Part shown: piece after piece, positions 53,467-62,984 of the stretch
Layout of the letters: each line of letters begins with the position of its first letter
Numbering within the stretch: position 1 is the stretch's first letter
Assembly (NCBI RefSeq): GCF_014697585.1
Contig: NZ_JACJSB010000023.1
Location: 1 to 64,000, forward strand
DNA from: Dolichospermum sp. FACHB-1091
GTDB lineage: Bacteria; Cyanobacteriota; Cyanobacteriia; Cyanobacteriales; Nostocaceae
Length of the DNA: 64,000 nt
Reading direction: 5' to 3'
The notes under the pieces: generated by a model
Told to the model about the DNA's origin: nothing
Seen by the model: the letters and a program-made list of their open reading frames with translations, nothing else
The model's database searches: none
Program-made: the position numbers and the translations under genes

Positions 53467-54810
53467 ATGACCCGTGTGATCATCGTGCGTCATGGTCAAA
53501 GTACCTACAATATAGAAAAACGTATTCAAGGGCGTACTGATGCGTCATCTTTAACCCCAAAGGGCTGTGATGATGCCAGTCAAGCAGGTAAAGCCCTCAG
53601 TAGTATTTCATTTCAAGCTATTTATAGTAGTCCCCTGCAACGCGCAAAATCAACTGCCGAAATTATCCGCAGTCAATTAGCTACACAAGCTCCTGTGATT
53701 CAAATTGATGAACAGTTAATGGAGGTTGATTTACCTCTGTGGACAGGAATGACGACGAGTGAAGTCAAGGAACAGTTAACAGAAGATTACCGCATTTGGA
53801 AGGAACGTCCCCATGAATTTCGCATGGTTTTAGATGAAGATTCCGAAACTAGAGAACATTTCCCAGTTTTAGCTTTATATGCCCAAGCTAAACAATTTTG
53901 GCAAGAGATTCTTCCCCAGCACCAAGGTGAAACTATTCTCATTGTTGGTCATAATGGCATTAACCGCGCCTTAATTAGTACGGCTTTGGGTATTTCCCCC
54001 AGTCGTTACCATTGTTTACAACAGTCTAACTGCGGAATTAGTGTTTTAAATTTTGCTGGTGGTTTGGGTGAACCAGTACAGTTAGAATCTATGAATCAAA
54101 CCCAACATCTGGGTGAAACTTTCCCTTCTTTGCGTCCTGGTCATCAAGGGGTAAGATTATTGTTGGTACGTCATGGTGAAACTGAATGGAATCGTCAAGG
54201 TAAGTTTCAAGGACAAATTGATATTCCCCTCAATGATAATGGCAGAAATCAAGCTGCAAAAGCCGCAGAATTTCTCAAAGATGTGAAGATTGATTTTGCG
54301 GTTAGTAGCACTATGTCCCGTCCCAAGGAAACAGCGGAAATTATCTTAAAATATCATCCTAGTTTAAACTTGCAACTGTTTGCTGGTTTAAGAGAAATTA
54401 GCCATGGACTCTGGGAAGGTAAATTTGAATCGGAAATTGAACAGGAATTTCCCGGAGAATTAGAAAGGTGGCGGACAATACCCGCAGAAGTACAAATGCC
54501 AGAAGGAGAAAATTTAGAACAGGTAAGAGAACGCAGTGTTAATGACTGGAATACTATAATTAAAAACGCCGAATCTCAGCAATTACAATTAGGCTTAGTA
54601 GTCGCCCATGATGCTACTAATAAAACTCTATTATGCCATATTCTGGGTTTATCTGGAGAAAATTTCTGGAATTTCCGTCAAGGTAATGGGGCTGTAAGCG
54701 TGATTGATTATCCTGCTGGTAGTCAAGGTTATCCGGTTCTGCAAGCAATGAATATTACTGGACATTTAAGTAATAGTGTTCTTGATAAAACTGCGGCCGG
54801 AGCATTATAA
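53467..54810 (+). CDS. two-domain histidine phosphatase (phosphoglycerate mutase-like)
   Basis: A 447-residue protein with two copies of the histidine phosphatase fold. The first domain has VRHGQSTYN (His9 the likely nucleophile), SSPLQRAKSTAEI and ILIVGHNGINRALI; the second has VRHGETEWNRQGKFQGQIDIPL, SSTMSRPKETAEI and LVVAHDATNKTLL. Each has the RHG...H pair, so both may be active. Double-domain forms are common in cyanobacteria; the physiological substrate is not clear. It starts 17 bp after a good ribosome binding site and is followed by the IS200/IS605 element. Confidence 0.88.
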   Translation: MTRVIIVRHGQSTYNIEKRIQGRTDASSLTPKGCDDASQAGKALSSISFQAIYSSPLQRAKSTAEIIRSQLATQAPVIQIDEQLMEVDLPLWTGMTTSEVKEQLTEDYRIWKERPHEFRMVLDEDSETREHFPVLALYAQAKQFWQEILPQHQGETILIVGHNGINRALISTALGISPSRYHCLQQSNCGISVLNFAGGLGEPVQLESMNQTQHLGETFPSLRPGHQGVRLLLVRHGETEWNRQGKFQGQIDIPLNDNGRNQAAKAAEFLKDVKIDFAVSSTMSRPKETAEIILKYHPSLNLQLFAGLREISHGLWEGKFESEIEQEFPGELERWRTIPAEVQMPEGENLEQVRERSVNDWNTIIKNAESQQLQLGLVVAHDATNKTLLCHILGLSGENFWNFRQGNGAVSVIDYPAGSQGYPVLQAMNITGHLSNSVLDKTAAGAL

Positions 54811-54849
54811 TTTGGTAAATTGTTGGGGTAATTATTGACGCTCCCCGCC

Positions 54850-55731
54850 CTATAGAGGGACGGGGATTCTTGTTTCAATTGTTACTAAGTCTGAGCAGAG
54901 GGTCATCTCTCCACAAGCGTTAGAAGTTTCGGTGCGCCCCACCGTACTTAAATCATAGCCAGTTTGTTTTAGTGCTTTTGCTAGAATGTTAATTGCAGCA
55001 TTGTAATCACGGTCAAGAATACACCCACATTTACAAACATGAGTTCTAACTGAAAGTGATTTTCTAACTATTTCTCCACAATTATAACAATTTTGAGAAG
55101 TATATTGTGGTGCAACTGATACAATTACACGACCATAGACTTTACCAAAATATTCTAACCATTGAGTAAACAATGACCAAGAAATTTTAGATTTTAGATT
55201 TTAGCTTTTAGATTGGGAATTTTCGGTACAAGTAGGGGTCAACGGCCGTTGCCCCCTACAATTTCAGGGCGGAACTAATCCAAAATTGCTAATCTAAAAT
55301 CCCCAAGCTCCACACTTGAGGGTGGAGTCAATCCAAAATCCAAAATCGTAAATCCAAAATCCACTGCCTTACAATTTAGGACTTACGCAAGATTCATGGA
55401 ATAACGAACCACTCCAGGCACAGAGGTCACGGAGAAATGAGGATTTGAGAGATATTTTGCGTAAGTCCTGACAATTATCAAAAAATCTTTTAATTGCAAA
55501 AGCAGTTCTCTCGGCTGCACTCTGTCTAGCCATGGAATTTAATTTATCAGCAAAATCAAATTCATTAGCTAATACCGCAGTGTATTTATTCAGATCGTAA
55601 TATTTAACATTTTGATTGTCCATCCAAAAGCGCAAGCACTTATTACGGATGAATTGGGTTATCCGTATAGCCTGAGCAATTTTTTGATATTGCTGTTTTG
55701 TGCCTTTGGCTTTAAATTCAAAAACAATCAT
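54850..55731 (-). pseudogene. TnpB (OrfB) pseudogene, interrupted by a MITE and a deletion
   Basis: The 5' part (start 55731, MIVFEFKAKGTKQQYQKI) runs through LNSMARQSAAERTAFAIKRFFDNC and is cut at about 55470 by the family A MITE. The 3' part (54850 to about 55185) reads SWSLFTQWLEYFGKVYG, the zinc ribbon CYNCG/CKCG, and DRDYNAAINI, the last RuvC Asp motif. The central RuvC region between them is missing; 55190-55370 is filler of AATCCAAA-type repeats. The protein is therefore not functional. Confidence 0.85.
55377..55470. repeat. family A MITE inserted in tnpB, copy 2
   Basis: AGGACTTACGCAA/TTGCGTAAGTCCT ends; the interior is almost the same as in copies 1 and 3. The 6-bp direct repeat ACAATT flanks it (55371-55376 and 55471-55476). 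It adds a false C-terminus, DLRKISLKSSFLRD, to the tnpB frame. Confidence 0.9.
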
Positions 55732-55962
55732 TTTTTTATTACTAATTCGACCTGTTTTAAGTATAAAATACTTTAGGGAATTAGTCAATTTCTAAGATTG
55801 GTAAAAATGAAACTACCCTTTCTCAGGATTAAGCTGCGCTTAATATCGCTTCGAGGGTGTTTAATTTTTACCCGCCTTACATCCCCACCCCGTAGAGGGA
55901 TGGGGTATTACGGCGTTTTCTGATAAAATAAAACTATGAATCATTGATTTCCATCAATTTAC

Positions 55963-56060
55963 TTTGCTTTCATGTCAGCTATAGCACCTCTAGTCATGGC
56001 CGCGATCGCTTTATCGGTGGCTTTTGGTAAGTGATAATATTTACCTCCGGCTGTTTTTTA
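55963..56060 (-). pseudogene. detached second copy of the chlD 3' end
   Basis: About 95 bp match the last codons of chlD (58705-58799) with only a few mismatches, including the codons for the C-terminal MKAK and the stop (TAA here, TAG in chlD). The similarity ends in the middle of the chlD frame. It lies on the other side of the DUF262/HEPN pair from the real gene, in the same orientation. Confidence 0.85.
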
Positions 56061-56183
56061 TTATCAGCATTATAGCGGTATGCACTTGAATGAGATACAG
56101 AATTTACCTAAAAAACCATACACCAAAGGACTTTCAACTCTGTTCCCTGTTCCCTGCTATAGGATTTACAGAATTTAAGGATG

Positions 56184-56296
56184 TTTTACAGCGGTTTCCG
56201 CTCTTATGAGGTACATCTTAAGCCCCCTCCCCGCAAGCGGGGAGGGGGTTGGGGGTGGGGTTCTTGTACCTCATAACATCGGGAAGTGCTGTAAAA
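56184..56296. repeat. family B palindromic element, copy 3 (short form)
   Basis: Ends TTTTACAGCGGTTTCCGCTC and, on the other strand, TTTTACAGCACTTCCCGATG. The centre is a perfect stem CCCCCTCCCCGC-AA-GCGGGGAGGGGG. It lacks the internal extension of copies 1 and 2. It sits just after the stop codon of the HEPN gene. Confidence 0.9.
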
Positions 56297-56322
56297 TTAA
56301 TTTTGAGTACAAGAGTACAAAT

Positions 56323-57402
56323 TCAAGTTATTAATTGATATAAACATAAATTTTTCCTGGCATCAATATCAAATTTTAACTTTACCTCCATTCCTGGGGT
56401 TGTTTCTATCTCATTAATTGACTCATTATCCTGATTACGAATACTCTCAATTTTGGCTAACTGACAGTATGAATCACCTACTAGAAAAAGGCTACCTCCA
56501 ACTGACAATAAACAGTTATCAGATGGTTTTAAAACTGCCACTTGAATTTGGTCATACCATCTTGTAATTCTACCAATTTCTTGAGCTTGGCCGATTAATT
56601 TCTTATGATCAAGAACCTGATGAGTAACTAACTCAGTTAGTGCTTGACATAAACTTTCCACAAAATCACATAATTCTAACAGTGGTTTAAATCCTAACCA
56701 ATCTTCTGTCTTTGTACTATGTGCAGCATCGTTGCGATAACTAATTAATATATTCAGTTCTTTTTCTAAAGTGGTTTGATTTCCTCTAATCTCCTTTAAA
56801 AAATTCTTTATATCTCTATGATTGACTAGCCAACTCCCCGTCTTATCAATACCTGCATCAGCTAATAATTTACCTAATGTACCCTCGCGTAAATTTTGTT
56901 GATGAAATAGGAAAGCATCTGGCAATAATTGATAATTATGTTTACCAGTTTTTCCATCAAATAAACCCTGCACAACCTTTTCAATAGACAGGTGAGAATA
57001 TCTTTTATTCTCCTGGCTTTTATCCTCATCATTTTCTTCTTCGTCTTGTATTTCTTGTAGTAATCTTCCTACTCCATTTTTATGGGTATTACGAATTTTA
57101 CTGTCTAAATCCGAATAATCTGGATATAAGCTGGGTAAAAGAATTAACCAATCTCGAATTAAGTCTTCTACAAAGCTTTCATAAATAGCATATAAACGAG
57201 TGACAACAGCGCATTGATCATAAACACGCGAATTATTTTTATCAGGAATATCTTGAAATATATTCATGAGAATTGTTTTTGTCTCTTCTGTATATAGAGA
57301 AACGTTTTCAAAATCAATCTCTCGCATTTTCTCATTAGTTTTAATGATGGAACGAATTGTAGAAATATTAGCTTTTACAGCTATGAGCAGGTTATCAAAC
57401 AT
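56323..57402 (-). CDS. HEPN-family protein (RiboL-PSP/MAE_28990-like)
   Basis: A 359-residue protein, mostly helical. The second half holds the HEPN RNase motif R-x4-H as Arg223-NDAA-His228 in ISYRNDAAHST, following a long helix, while the first part (VYDQCAVVTRLYAIYESFVEDLIRDWL) looks like the other helices of the same domain. After residue 260 a small beta-rich tail follows. HEPN proteins of this group are candidate RNases of TA or abortive-infection systems. It lies 6 bp after the DUF262 gene and is surely co-transcribed. Confidence 0.78.
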   Translation of the reverse strand: MFDNLLIAVKANISTIRSIIKTNEKMREIDFENVSLYTEETKTILMNIFQDIPDKNNSRVYDQCAVVTRLYAIYESFVEDLIRDWLILLPSLYPDYSDLDSKIRNTHKNGVGRLLQEIQDEEENDEDKSQENKRYSHLSIEKVVQGLFDGKTGKHNYQLLPDAFLFHQQNLREGTLGKLLADAGIDKTGSWLVNHRDIKNFLKEIRGNQTTLEKELNILISYRNDAAHSTKTEDWLGFKPLLELCDFVESLCQALTELVTHQVLDHKKLIGQAQEIGRITRWYDQIQVAVLKPSDNCLLSVGGSLFLVGDSYCQLAKIESIRNQDNESINEIETTPGMEVKLKFDIDARKNLCLYQLIT

Positions 57403-57408
57403 TGCTTT

Positions 57409-58599
57409 TTACTCTGCTATGACTTGAGACAGCATATCATCAAAAAGTCTGATTCTTTCTTGGATATCAGCCTTAGTTTTTCCACCACCAGTAAATAGCT
57501 TTGATTTATCTTCCCTAAACAAAATTTTAGTTTTCTCAATAACTCTTGGCTTACGTTCCAGTAAAATATTTGCATCTGAATCTGCTAAATGTCTGCTAAA
57601 ACCAACCATCACAGCATCATAATAATCTTTAAATGCTTTATTTTCCCAAGTGTCAGACTGAGGATCAAAAGGCTTGAATAATTTGTCTTCATAAATTTGG
57701 TAAGCTAGATTGATAGTTTGGATAAAACTATTTCTCAGAAATTCTATCTCATCATCAGGAAGTGATACACTTTTCATCATATATAGATTGAGAAATTTTT
57801 GCATACCATTACGGAATTTATCTGTATTACGCAATGCAAAAAAACGCAGCACTAATTCTGCATCTTCCATTTTTTTGTAGAGGTTATTTTTTTGAAGTTC
57901 TTCTTCTTCATCATCAATAGGAATATTCCAAGCATCTGCAAAAATTTGATTACCTGCTAACTCAAGCAATAATTGATTAAAAGGACTATAAAATGAACAA
58001 TTACGTATTTCCTGACGACTAAGTTTTTCTCCTCCAGTGTTCAGACGTTCAAAAGCAAGCTGTTTTAAAAATAGTGCGTCTTCTGGACTAGATGCTGATT
58101 CTGTAATCAAAACCACATAGGATATTGAACGGCGATCAATTCCTGCTTTAATATTGCCAGGGAGTGTATTATATGTGCGTCCATTCAGTTCTGGCCAAAG
58201 TGTTAATCCTGTCAAGGTAAGACGATTTTCATAAAACTCTTTAAGAGCATTAATTCTCTGTTGGCCATCCATTACTTCATAAACATTATATTTTTTCTCA
58301 TAAAGAATAATTGACGGTACAGGAATATTGATTAAAAAAGATTCTATTAGTTGGGACTGTTTTTTCTTATCCCATCTATTTCTTCTTTGATAAAAAGGTC
58401 TAAGATCCATATAACCGGGTTTTTTCAACGCATTTACGAAAGCAGGTAGCTTTTCCCGGTTCATTTCCGTTAATATTCTTTGTTCACCTTTTTCATATTT
58501 ATCATTTATTTCTTGATCAGACATAGTGATGTGGTTTAGAGATGGTGTTTTTTCCCACATCTTTTCTTCAGTTGGAGTTAGAAGTTGCATTGAGTACAT
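57409..58599 (-). CDS. DUF262 (ParB/GmrSD-type N-domain) protein
   Basis: A 396-residue protein with the DUF262 pattern: RPFYQRRNRWDKKKQSQLIESFLINIPVPSI (residues 67-97), the active-site-like EVMDGQQRINAL (DGQQR at 111-115), FERLNTGGEKLSRQEIRNCSF (about 188-208). DUF262 domains in GmrSD, SspE and other defence proteins bind and hydrolyse nucleotides; the DUF1524 HNH half found in many of them is absent here. The HEPN gene directly behind it may supply the nuclease activity instead. It is separated from chlD by about 100 bp. Confidence 0.82.
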   Translation of the reverse strand: MYSMQLLTPTEEKMWEKTPSLNHITMSDQEINDKYEKGEQRILTEMNREKLPAFVNALKKPGYMDLRPFYQRRNRWDKKKQSQLIESFLINIPVPSIILYEKKYNVYEVMDGQQRINALKEFYENRLTLTGLTLWPELNGRTYNTLPGNIKAGIDRRSISYVVLITESASSPEDALFLKQLAFERLNTGGEKLSRQEIRNCSFYSPFNQLLLELAGNQIFADAWNIPIDDEEEELQKNNLYKKMEDAELVLRFFALRNTDKFRNGMQKFLNLYMMKSVSLPDDEIEFLRNSFIQTINLAYQIYEDKLFKPFDPQSDTWENKAFKDYYDAVMVGFSRHLADSDANILLERKPRVIEKTKILFREDKSKLFTGGGKTKADIQERIRLFDDMLSQVIAE

Positions 58600-58700
58600 T
58601 CTCCTTCAATGATGATAAAAATAAATAAACCTATCTACAACTTAGCTTATAAACCTGATCAGTTAAGGATTAAAACAGAATTTACAGATAGGTCTAATTA

Positions 58701-60725
58701 CTATTTTGCTTTCATGTCAGCTATAGCACCTCTAGTCATGGCAGCGATCGCTTTATCGGTGGCTTTTGGTAGGTGATAATATTTACCTCCAGCGGTTTTC
58801 GATAATTCCTTCGCAAAACCAGTTGATACGAATTTACTTTCCGTATCAATGACTAACAATTGCATTCCCGAAGCTCTAATTCTGCCCGCAATGTCTAATA
58901 ATTCGGCTTTGATATCTGGTTTTTCTCCTGGTTCCATGGGTTCACCTAAAGAACGAGCTAACGGAATATTACCGCGTCCATCAGTAATTGCCACGATAAC
59001 AACCTGCCCAATATCGCCACCCATTTGGGCATTTATCCCCACCCGCACAGCTTGAGTTAAACCATGTGCTAAGGGAGAACCACCACCACAGGGTAATCTT
59101 TCTAACCGATTTTTAGCTAAAGCAATGGAACGGGTAGGGGGTAATAATACTTCGGCCTGTTCTCCTCTAAAGGGGATTAAAGATACTTGGTCACGATTTT
59201 GATAGGCTTCTGTTAAAAGCTGCATGACTGCACCCTTAGCAGATTGCATCCGATTTAAAGCCATTGAACCAGAAGCATCTACAACAAATACGACTAAAGC
59301 CCCGGCTTTTCTCACTAACCGCTTAGAACGAATATCTCCCTGTTCAACAATGACTTTTTTATCTGGCTGTCTAGCTCGCCGTGCTTTTTGATACGGTGCT
59401 GCGGCTCGCAATGTGGCATCTACGGCGATGCGTCGGGCTTTACCTTTGGGAATCATTGGCTTGATATACCGTCCCCGGTCGTCTGAGAAGATAATACTGC
59501 GACTTCCCGATTTACCTTGACGTTGTGCCATTTGAGTAAAATAAAGCACTTCTGGGTCAAGAATTACCCCTTCTGGGTCAAAAATAAACTCTTCGGGAAT
59601 GTCTGGAGGTTCTTGCTGTTCTTGGTCTTCTTCTTTTTCCTCTTCCTGTTCCTCTTCCTGTTCTTCTTCTTGTTCCGACTCGTCTTGATTTTCTGGTGGT
59701 GGGGGTGGGGGTGGAGGTGGTTGCTGTTCGTCTGGTGGTGTTTGGATGATGGTGGTTCTGGGAACTATGACCAATTCCACCGCGCGACGTAAATCATCCG
59801 CTGTTACGGTATTACGTCCTTCTAAAGCTGCTGCGGCTTTGGCTACACGCACCGCAAATAGTTCTGCACGATGTCCTTCCACACCCCCGCGAATGGCTTC
59901 ATTGACGAGGTAGGTAATTTGTTCTGGGGTAATGGTGACTTCCTTTAACCATTCCCGTGCCAGGATGATTTGGGTTTTCAGGGAGTCTATGTCTTCGCTG
60001 TACTGTTGCAGAAATTCTGTGGGAGACTTGGAATAAGCGATCGCTTGTGCAACTGCCTGTACTCTTTGATCTATACCCAGAACTCCGTCTGCTGATAAAG
60101 CGATCGCTATTCTATCAAGTAAATGTTCTCTTAATGCCCCTTCTTCTGGATTATAGGTGGCAATAAACAACGGTTTACAAGGATGTTGAAAACTGATTCC
60201 TTCCCGTTCAATTTGGTTACGTCCGTCCGATAATACCGATAAAAGTTGGTTACTAATTTGGTCATCTAATAAATTGATTTCATCTACATACAGCACACCT
60301 CGATTAGCTGTAGCGAGTAATCCCGGTTGAAATACTGTATCACCCTGCTTAACCGACTGTTCCACATCCACAGAACCCAAAAGCCGGTCCTCTGTCACAC
60401 CCAGAGGAATTTGCACAAAAGGTGCGGGGATAATTTCCGTTTCTATCTCCTGTCTTTGTTCAGCTAAGAGTTTATCATCCCATTCTTCTGGATGATTGGG
60501 GTAACAGTTGCTAACAGAAGCTTTCACAACTTCAATAGGTGGTAATAAAGCGTGAATGGCACGCGCCATTACAGATTTAGCAGTACCGCGACGACCTGCA
60601 ATTACCACACCCCCCAAAACGGGGTCTACTGCTGTCAACAGCAAAGCTATTTTAATTGCTTCTTGGCCGACTACAGCGGCCAAGGGAAAAGCAGTCATTG
60701 TCGGGGTAAGAGTAGGCGATCGCAT
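58701..60725 (-). CDS. chlD: magnesium chelatase subunit D
   Basis: A 674-residue AAA+ and integrin-type subunit of Mg-chelatase, the first committed step of chlorophyll synthesis; forms a complex with ChlI and ChlH. The AAA+ part has the P-loop-like [12 protein letters not shown] (residues 43-54), [12 protein letters not shown] and [25 protein letters not shown]; the linker is Pro-rich and strongly acidic (PPPPPPPPP ... [15 protein letters not shown]); the VWA domain has the MIDAS motif DASGSM and the C-terminus [22 protein letters not shown]1 octamer overlaps the start codon. Its 3' end has a duplicate at 55963. Confidence 0.96.
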   Translation of the reverse strand: MRSPTLTPTMTAFPLAAVVGQEAIKIALLLTAVDPVLGGVVIAGRRGTAKSVMARAIHALLPPIEVVKASVSNCYPNHPEEWDDKLLAEQRQEIETEIIPAPFVQIPLGVTEDRLLGSVDVEQSVKQGDTVFQPGLLATANRGVLYVDEINLLDDQISNQLLSVLSDGRNQIEREGISFQHPCKPLFIATYNPEEGALREHLLDRIAIALSADGVLGIDQRVQAVAQAIAYSKSPTEFLQQYSEDIDSLKTQIILAREWLKEVTITPEQITYLVNEAIRGGVEGHRAELFAVRVAKAAAALEGRNTVTADDLRRAVELVIVPRTTIIQTPPDEQQPPPPPPPPPENQDESEQEEEQEEEQEEEKEEDQEQQEPPDIPEEFIFDPEGVILDPEVLYFTQMAQRQGKSGSRSIIFSDDRGRYIKPMIPKGKARRIAVDATLRAAAPYQKARRARQPDKKVIVEQGDIRSKRLVRKAGALVVFVVDASGSMALNRMQSAKGAVMQLLTEAYQNRDQVSLIPFRGEQAEVLLPPTRSIALAKNRLERLPCGGGSPLAHGLTQAVRVGINAQMGGDIGQVVIVAITDGRGNIPLARSLGEPMEPGEKPDIKAELLDIAGRIRASGMQLLVIDTESKFVSTGFAKELSKTAGGKYYHLPKATDKAIAAMTRGAIADMKAK

Positions 60726-60816
60726 TGTTTCCTTAATAGTTATTATGATTCTAGGATAGCAATTCTTGGCACATTTTAGAATATATGTAATGGCAATTCC
60801 TCAAGGAGCAAGATAT

Positions 60817-61264
60817 ATGACTAGGATTCAGGTTAAAAGTTTTACTCTGGAAGAATATCACCAACTCACCGAAATCGGCTTTTTCAAAGAAGATGATAGC
60901 TGCGCTCGCCGTAGGCATCACATTCAATTAATTAACGGAGAATTAATAGAAATGGTATCAAAAGGTAGAGCGCATGAAACTTGTTTACGTAATTTATTGC
61001 GGGAACTTCCTAGAAGTTGCAGATTCTTCGATAGATTATGACCAAAAGGTGAAAATACCTCTGTATGCAAAAGCCGGAATTGTTGATTATTGGATATTTA
61101 ATTTATTAGATAATTGCTTAGAATGTTACAGTGAACCATATCAAAATAAATCAGGTGAATTTGGTTATGCAAATAGACGAATTGTCTTACCAAATCAAGC
61201 GATATCTCTACCTTGTTTTCCCGATTTATCCCTAGATTTAAGTAAAGTATTTCCTCCGCATTAG
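60817..61264 (+). pseudogene. Uma2 pseudogene with internal deletion
   Basis: The 5' part (ATG 60817, preceded by AAGGAG) reads FTLEEYHQLTEIGFFKEDD, an inserted SCARRRHH, then IQLINGELIEMVSKGRAHETCLRNLLREL. After a frame change the 3' part reads LEVADSSIDYDQKVKIPLYAKAGIVDYWIFNL and continues to PCFPDLSLDLSKVF. The middle with the catalytic PD and E-x-K part is gone. The SCARRRHH codons come from a short repeat GCGCTCGCCGTAGGC inserted in the gene. Confidence 0.82.
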
Positions 61265-61375
61265 ATATCTGAATTTTTTGACAAATGATTCATAAATAAC
61301 ATATAATTATCAATAGGTTCAGCACCACTGTCAAGTTAAAAATTTATTTACCTTGGGTAAAATGGAGCTACAGAT

Positions 61376-62071
61376 ATGGTACAACAACTCACACCAGAAA
61401 CCAAATTAGAAATCATCTATCCTGATAGTGATGGAAATCCCATGGCTGATAATACAGAACATTATGAATGGATAGTTAAAATCAAAGAAAATTTAGAGCT
61501 ATTATTTGCTTCAGAAAAAGATGTGTTTATCGCTGGTGATTTACTGTGGTATCCGGTGGAGGGAAGTGTAAAAACCCGTCAAGCACCTGATGTCATGGTT
61601 ATTTTCGGTAGACCAAAAGGTAAACGCGGTTCTTATAAACAATGGGAAGAAAATAATATTCCTCCTCAAGTAGTCTTTGAAATTTTATCTCCAGGAAATC
61701 GCAGCCAAGAAATGGCCAAGAAACTCCTTTTTTATCAACGTCATGGTGTGGAAGAATATTATGTTTATCATCCAGAAAAAATTGAGTTAACTGGATTTAT
61801 TCTTCAAAAACAGTGGTTAGAAGATATTGAGGAAATCAATAATTGGGTAAGTCCGCGTTTAGGAATACGGTTTGAAATAACATCAAGTAATTTAGAAATT
61901 TATTATCCTGATGGAAAAAAGTTTCTCACATTTCTAGAATTAAATCAACGTGCTGAACAAGAATATAAACGTGCCGAACAAGAATATAAACGTGCCGAAC
62001 AAGAACGTCAAAATTATCAAGACCTATTAGCAAAATTAGAAGCTAAAGGTATTGATATTAATACTCTCTAA
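61376..62071 (+). CDS. Uma2 family protein with coiled-coil tail
   Basis: A 231-residue Uma2 protein, complete: ADNTEHYEWIVKIKENLELLF, AGDLLWYPVEGSVKTRQAPDVMVIFGRPKG with the PD motif, PPQVVFEILSPGNRSQEMAKKLLFYQRHGVEEYYVY with the E-x-K-like site, and a C-terminal coiled coil. The tail contains two exact copies of RAEQEYK plus a variant, made by a 21-bp tandem repeat. Fold and role are as for the other Uma2 gene at 23625, but the sequence is of another subfamily. Confidence 0.87.
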   Translation: MVQQLTPETKLEIIYPDSDGNPMADNTEHYEWIVKIKENLELLFASEKDVFIAGDLLWYPVEGSVKTRQAPDVMVIFGRPKGKRGSYKQWEENNIPPQVVFEILSPGNRSQEMAKKLLFYQRHGVEEYYVYHPEKIELTGFILQKQWLEDIEEINNWVSPRLGIRFEITSSNLEIYYPDGKKFLTFLELNQRAEQEYKRAEQEYKRAEQERQNYQDLLAKLEAKGIDINTL

Positions 62072-62130
62072 AATTCATATCCCTGACTTATTAAGAAAGT
62101 TGGGGATATGAACTAATAGTAAGTAACTAA

Positions 62131-62224
62131 CAGGACTTACGCAAAATATCTCTCAAATCCTCATTTCTCCGTGACCTCTGTGCCTGGAGTGGTTCGTTAT
62201 TCCATGAATCTTGCGTAAGTCCTA
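62131..62224. repeat. family A MITE, copy 3 (inverted)
   Basis: AGGACTTACGCAAAATATCT to TTGCGTAAGTCCT; inverted relative to copies 1 and 2. The 5-bp direct repeat ACTAA flanks it (62126-62130 and 62225-62229). Confidence 0.9.
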
Positions 62225-62241
62225 ACTAAGAACCAAATTTT

Positions 62242-62372
62242 TTGTTGTTGATTATTGGATATTTAATTTATTAGATAATTACTGAGAATGTTACAGGAAA
62301 TCATATCAGAATAAACAAGGTCAATTTGATTATAAAAATCAGTGAATTGTTTTACAAAATCAAGTGAGTATT
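62242..62372 (+). pseudogene. Uma2 C-terminal relic
   Basis: The sequence GTTGATTATTGGATATTTAA and the following 110 bp are clearly related to 61060-61200 of the Uma2 pseudogene but contain stop codons. It is a degraded fragment of a second, related gene or of a duplication. Confidence 0.7.
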
Positions 62373-62437
62373 TCCTAATTCAAATCCACAAAAGCTGATG
62401 TTCAGGGATAAAATAAATAATAAAATTACGAACTAAT

Positions 62438-62500
62438 GAACCACGAAGTAGCAAAGAAAACGAAGGAGAGGAGGTTGTAGAGATATTTTGCGTAAGTCCT
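62438..62500. repeat. left-truncated family A element
   Basis: Starts GAACCACGAAGT and ends AGAGATATTTTGCGTAAGTCCT-like, matching the right two thirds of the family A MITE with several changes; no left end is present. Confidence 0.55.
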
Positions 62501-62570
62501 AAAACATAAAAACCTCACCTCCCTACCCAACTTCTCCCTCACCCTTTCCTAAGAGGAGAGGGAAAAGGAT

Positions 62571-62694
62571 AGGACTTCCGCAAGTGTCACACCAAAAATC
62601 TATTGTAGGGTGCTTTACTACTGCATAAATCCTGCAAATAAACAGATTGTTGATATCTGACGCACCCTACCAATGTGCCAGTTGTGTAAGTCCT
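62571..62694. repeat. family A-related longer inverted-repeat element
   Basis: Left end AGGACTTCCGCAAGTG, right end (other strand) AGGACTTACACAACTGG. The interior differs from the MITE core and contains TAGGGTGC and GCACCCTA as a second inverted pair. It shares the outer 8-10 bp with family A. Confidence 0.55.
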
Positions 62695-62984
62695 GAAGCA
62701 AAAACTTTTAATAGGGGTTTCCAAGCCTCCGTGCTATTGCTTGACAAATTGTTAGAAATGAATTAAACACTGCAATTCAAGAATGAGGTATTAATAAAAT
62801 TCTGTGGTTATTGGCAATATGGCAACTTTTAAGTTATGATATTTTTGATTTTGAATTATGGAAACAGTTTTGATATCGTCCATTTATTTTACGGCGAGCA
62901 TTATGAAAAAATAGCAGCCATTATCAAAAGCAATTTTATTTCGCTATTGTGACAAACATTTGGTGAAAAACAATTTTATGGGAT

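Larger units (their letters stand above)
54838..55912 (-). mobile_element. defective IS200/IS605-family element
   Basis: Both ends carry the subterminal hairpins usual for this family: CCCCGCCCTATAGAGGGACGGGG region at 54843-54866 and CCCCACCCCGTAGAGGGATGGGG region near 55883-55906. Only an OrfB/TnpB frame is present and it is broken; no TnpA (Y1) transposase is seen. A family A MITE lies inside. Confidence 0.8.
62072..62984. other. gene-free stretch rich in mobile-element remains
   Basis: About 910 bp hold a family A MITE, a Uma2 relic, a left-truncated family A copy and a family A-like longer element (each listed separately). The last 280 bp before the kinase start carry no recognisable feature; a promoter for the kinase is expected there. 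Confidence 0.5.

Noticed and set aside
59517-59792. Plus-strand frame rich in Phe and Trp within chlD
   Set aside because: It is the antisense of the Glu/Pro-rich linker of ChlD; compositional artefact.
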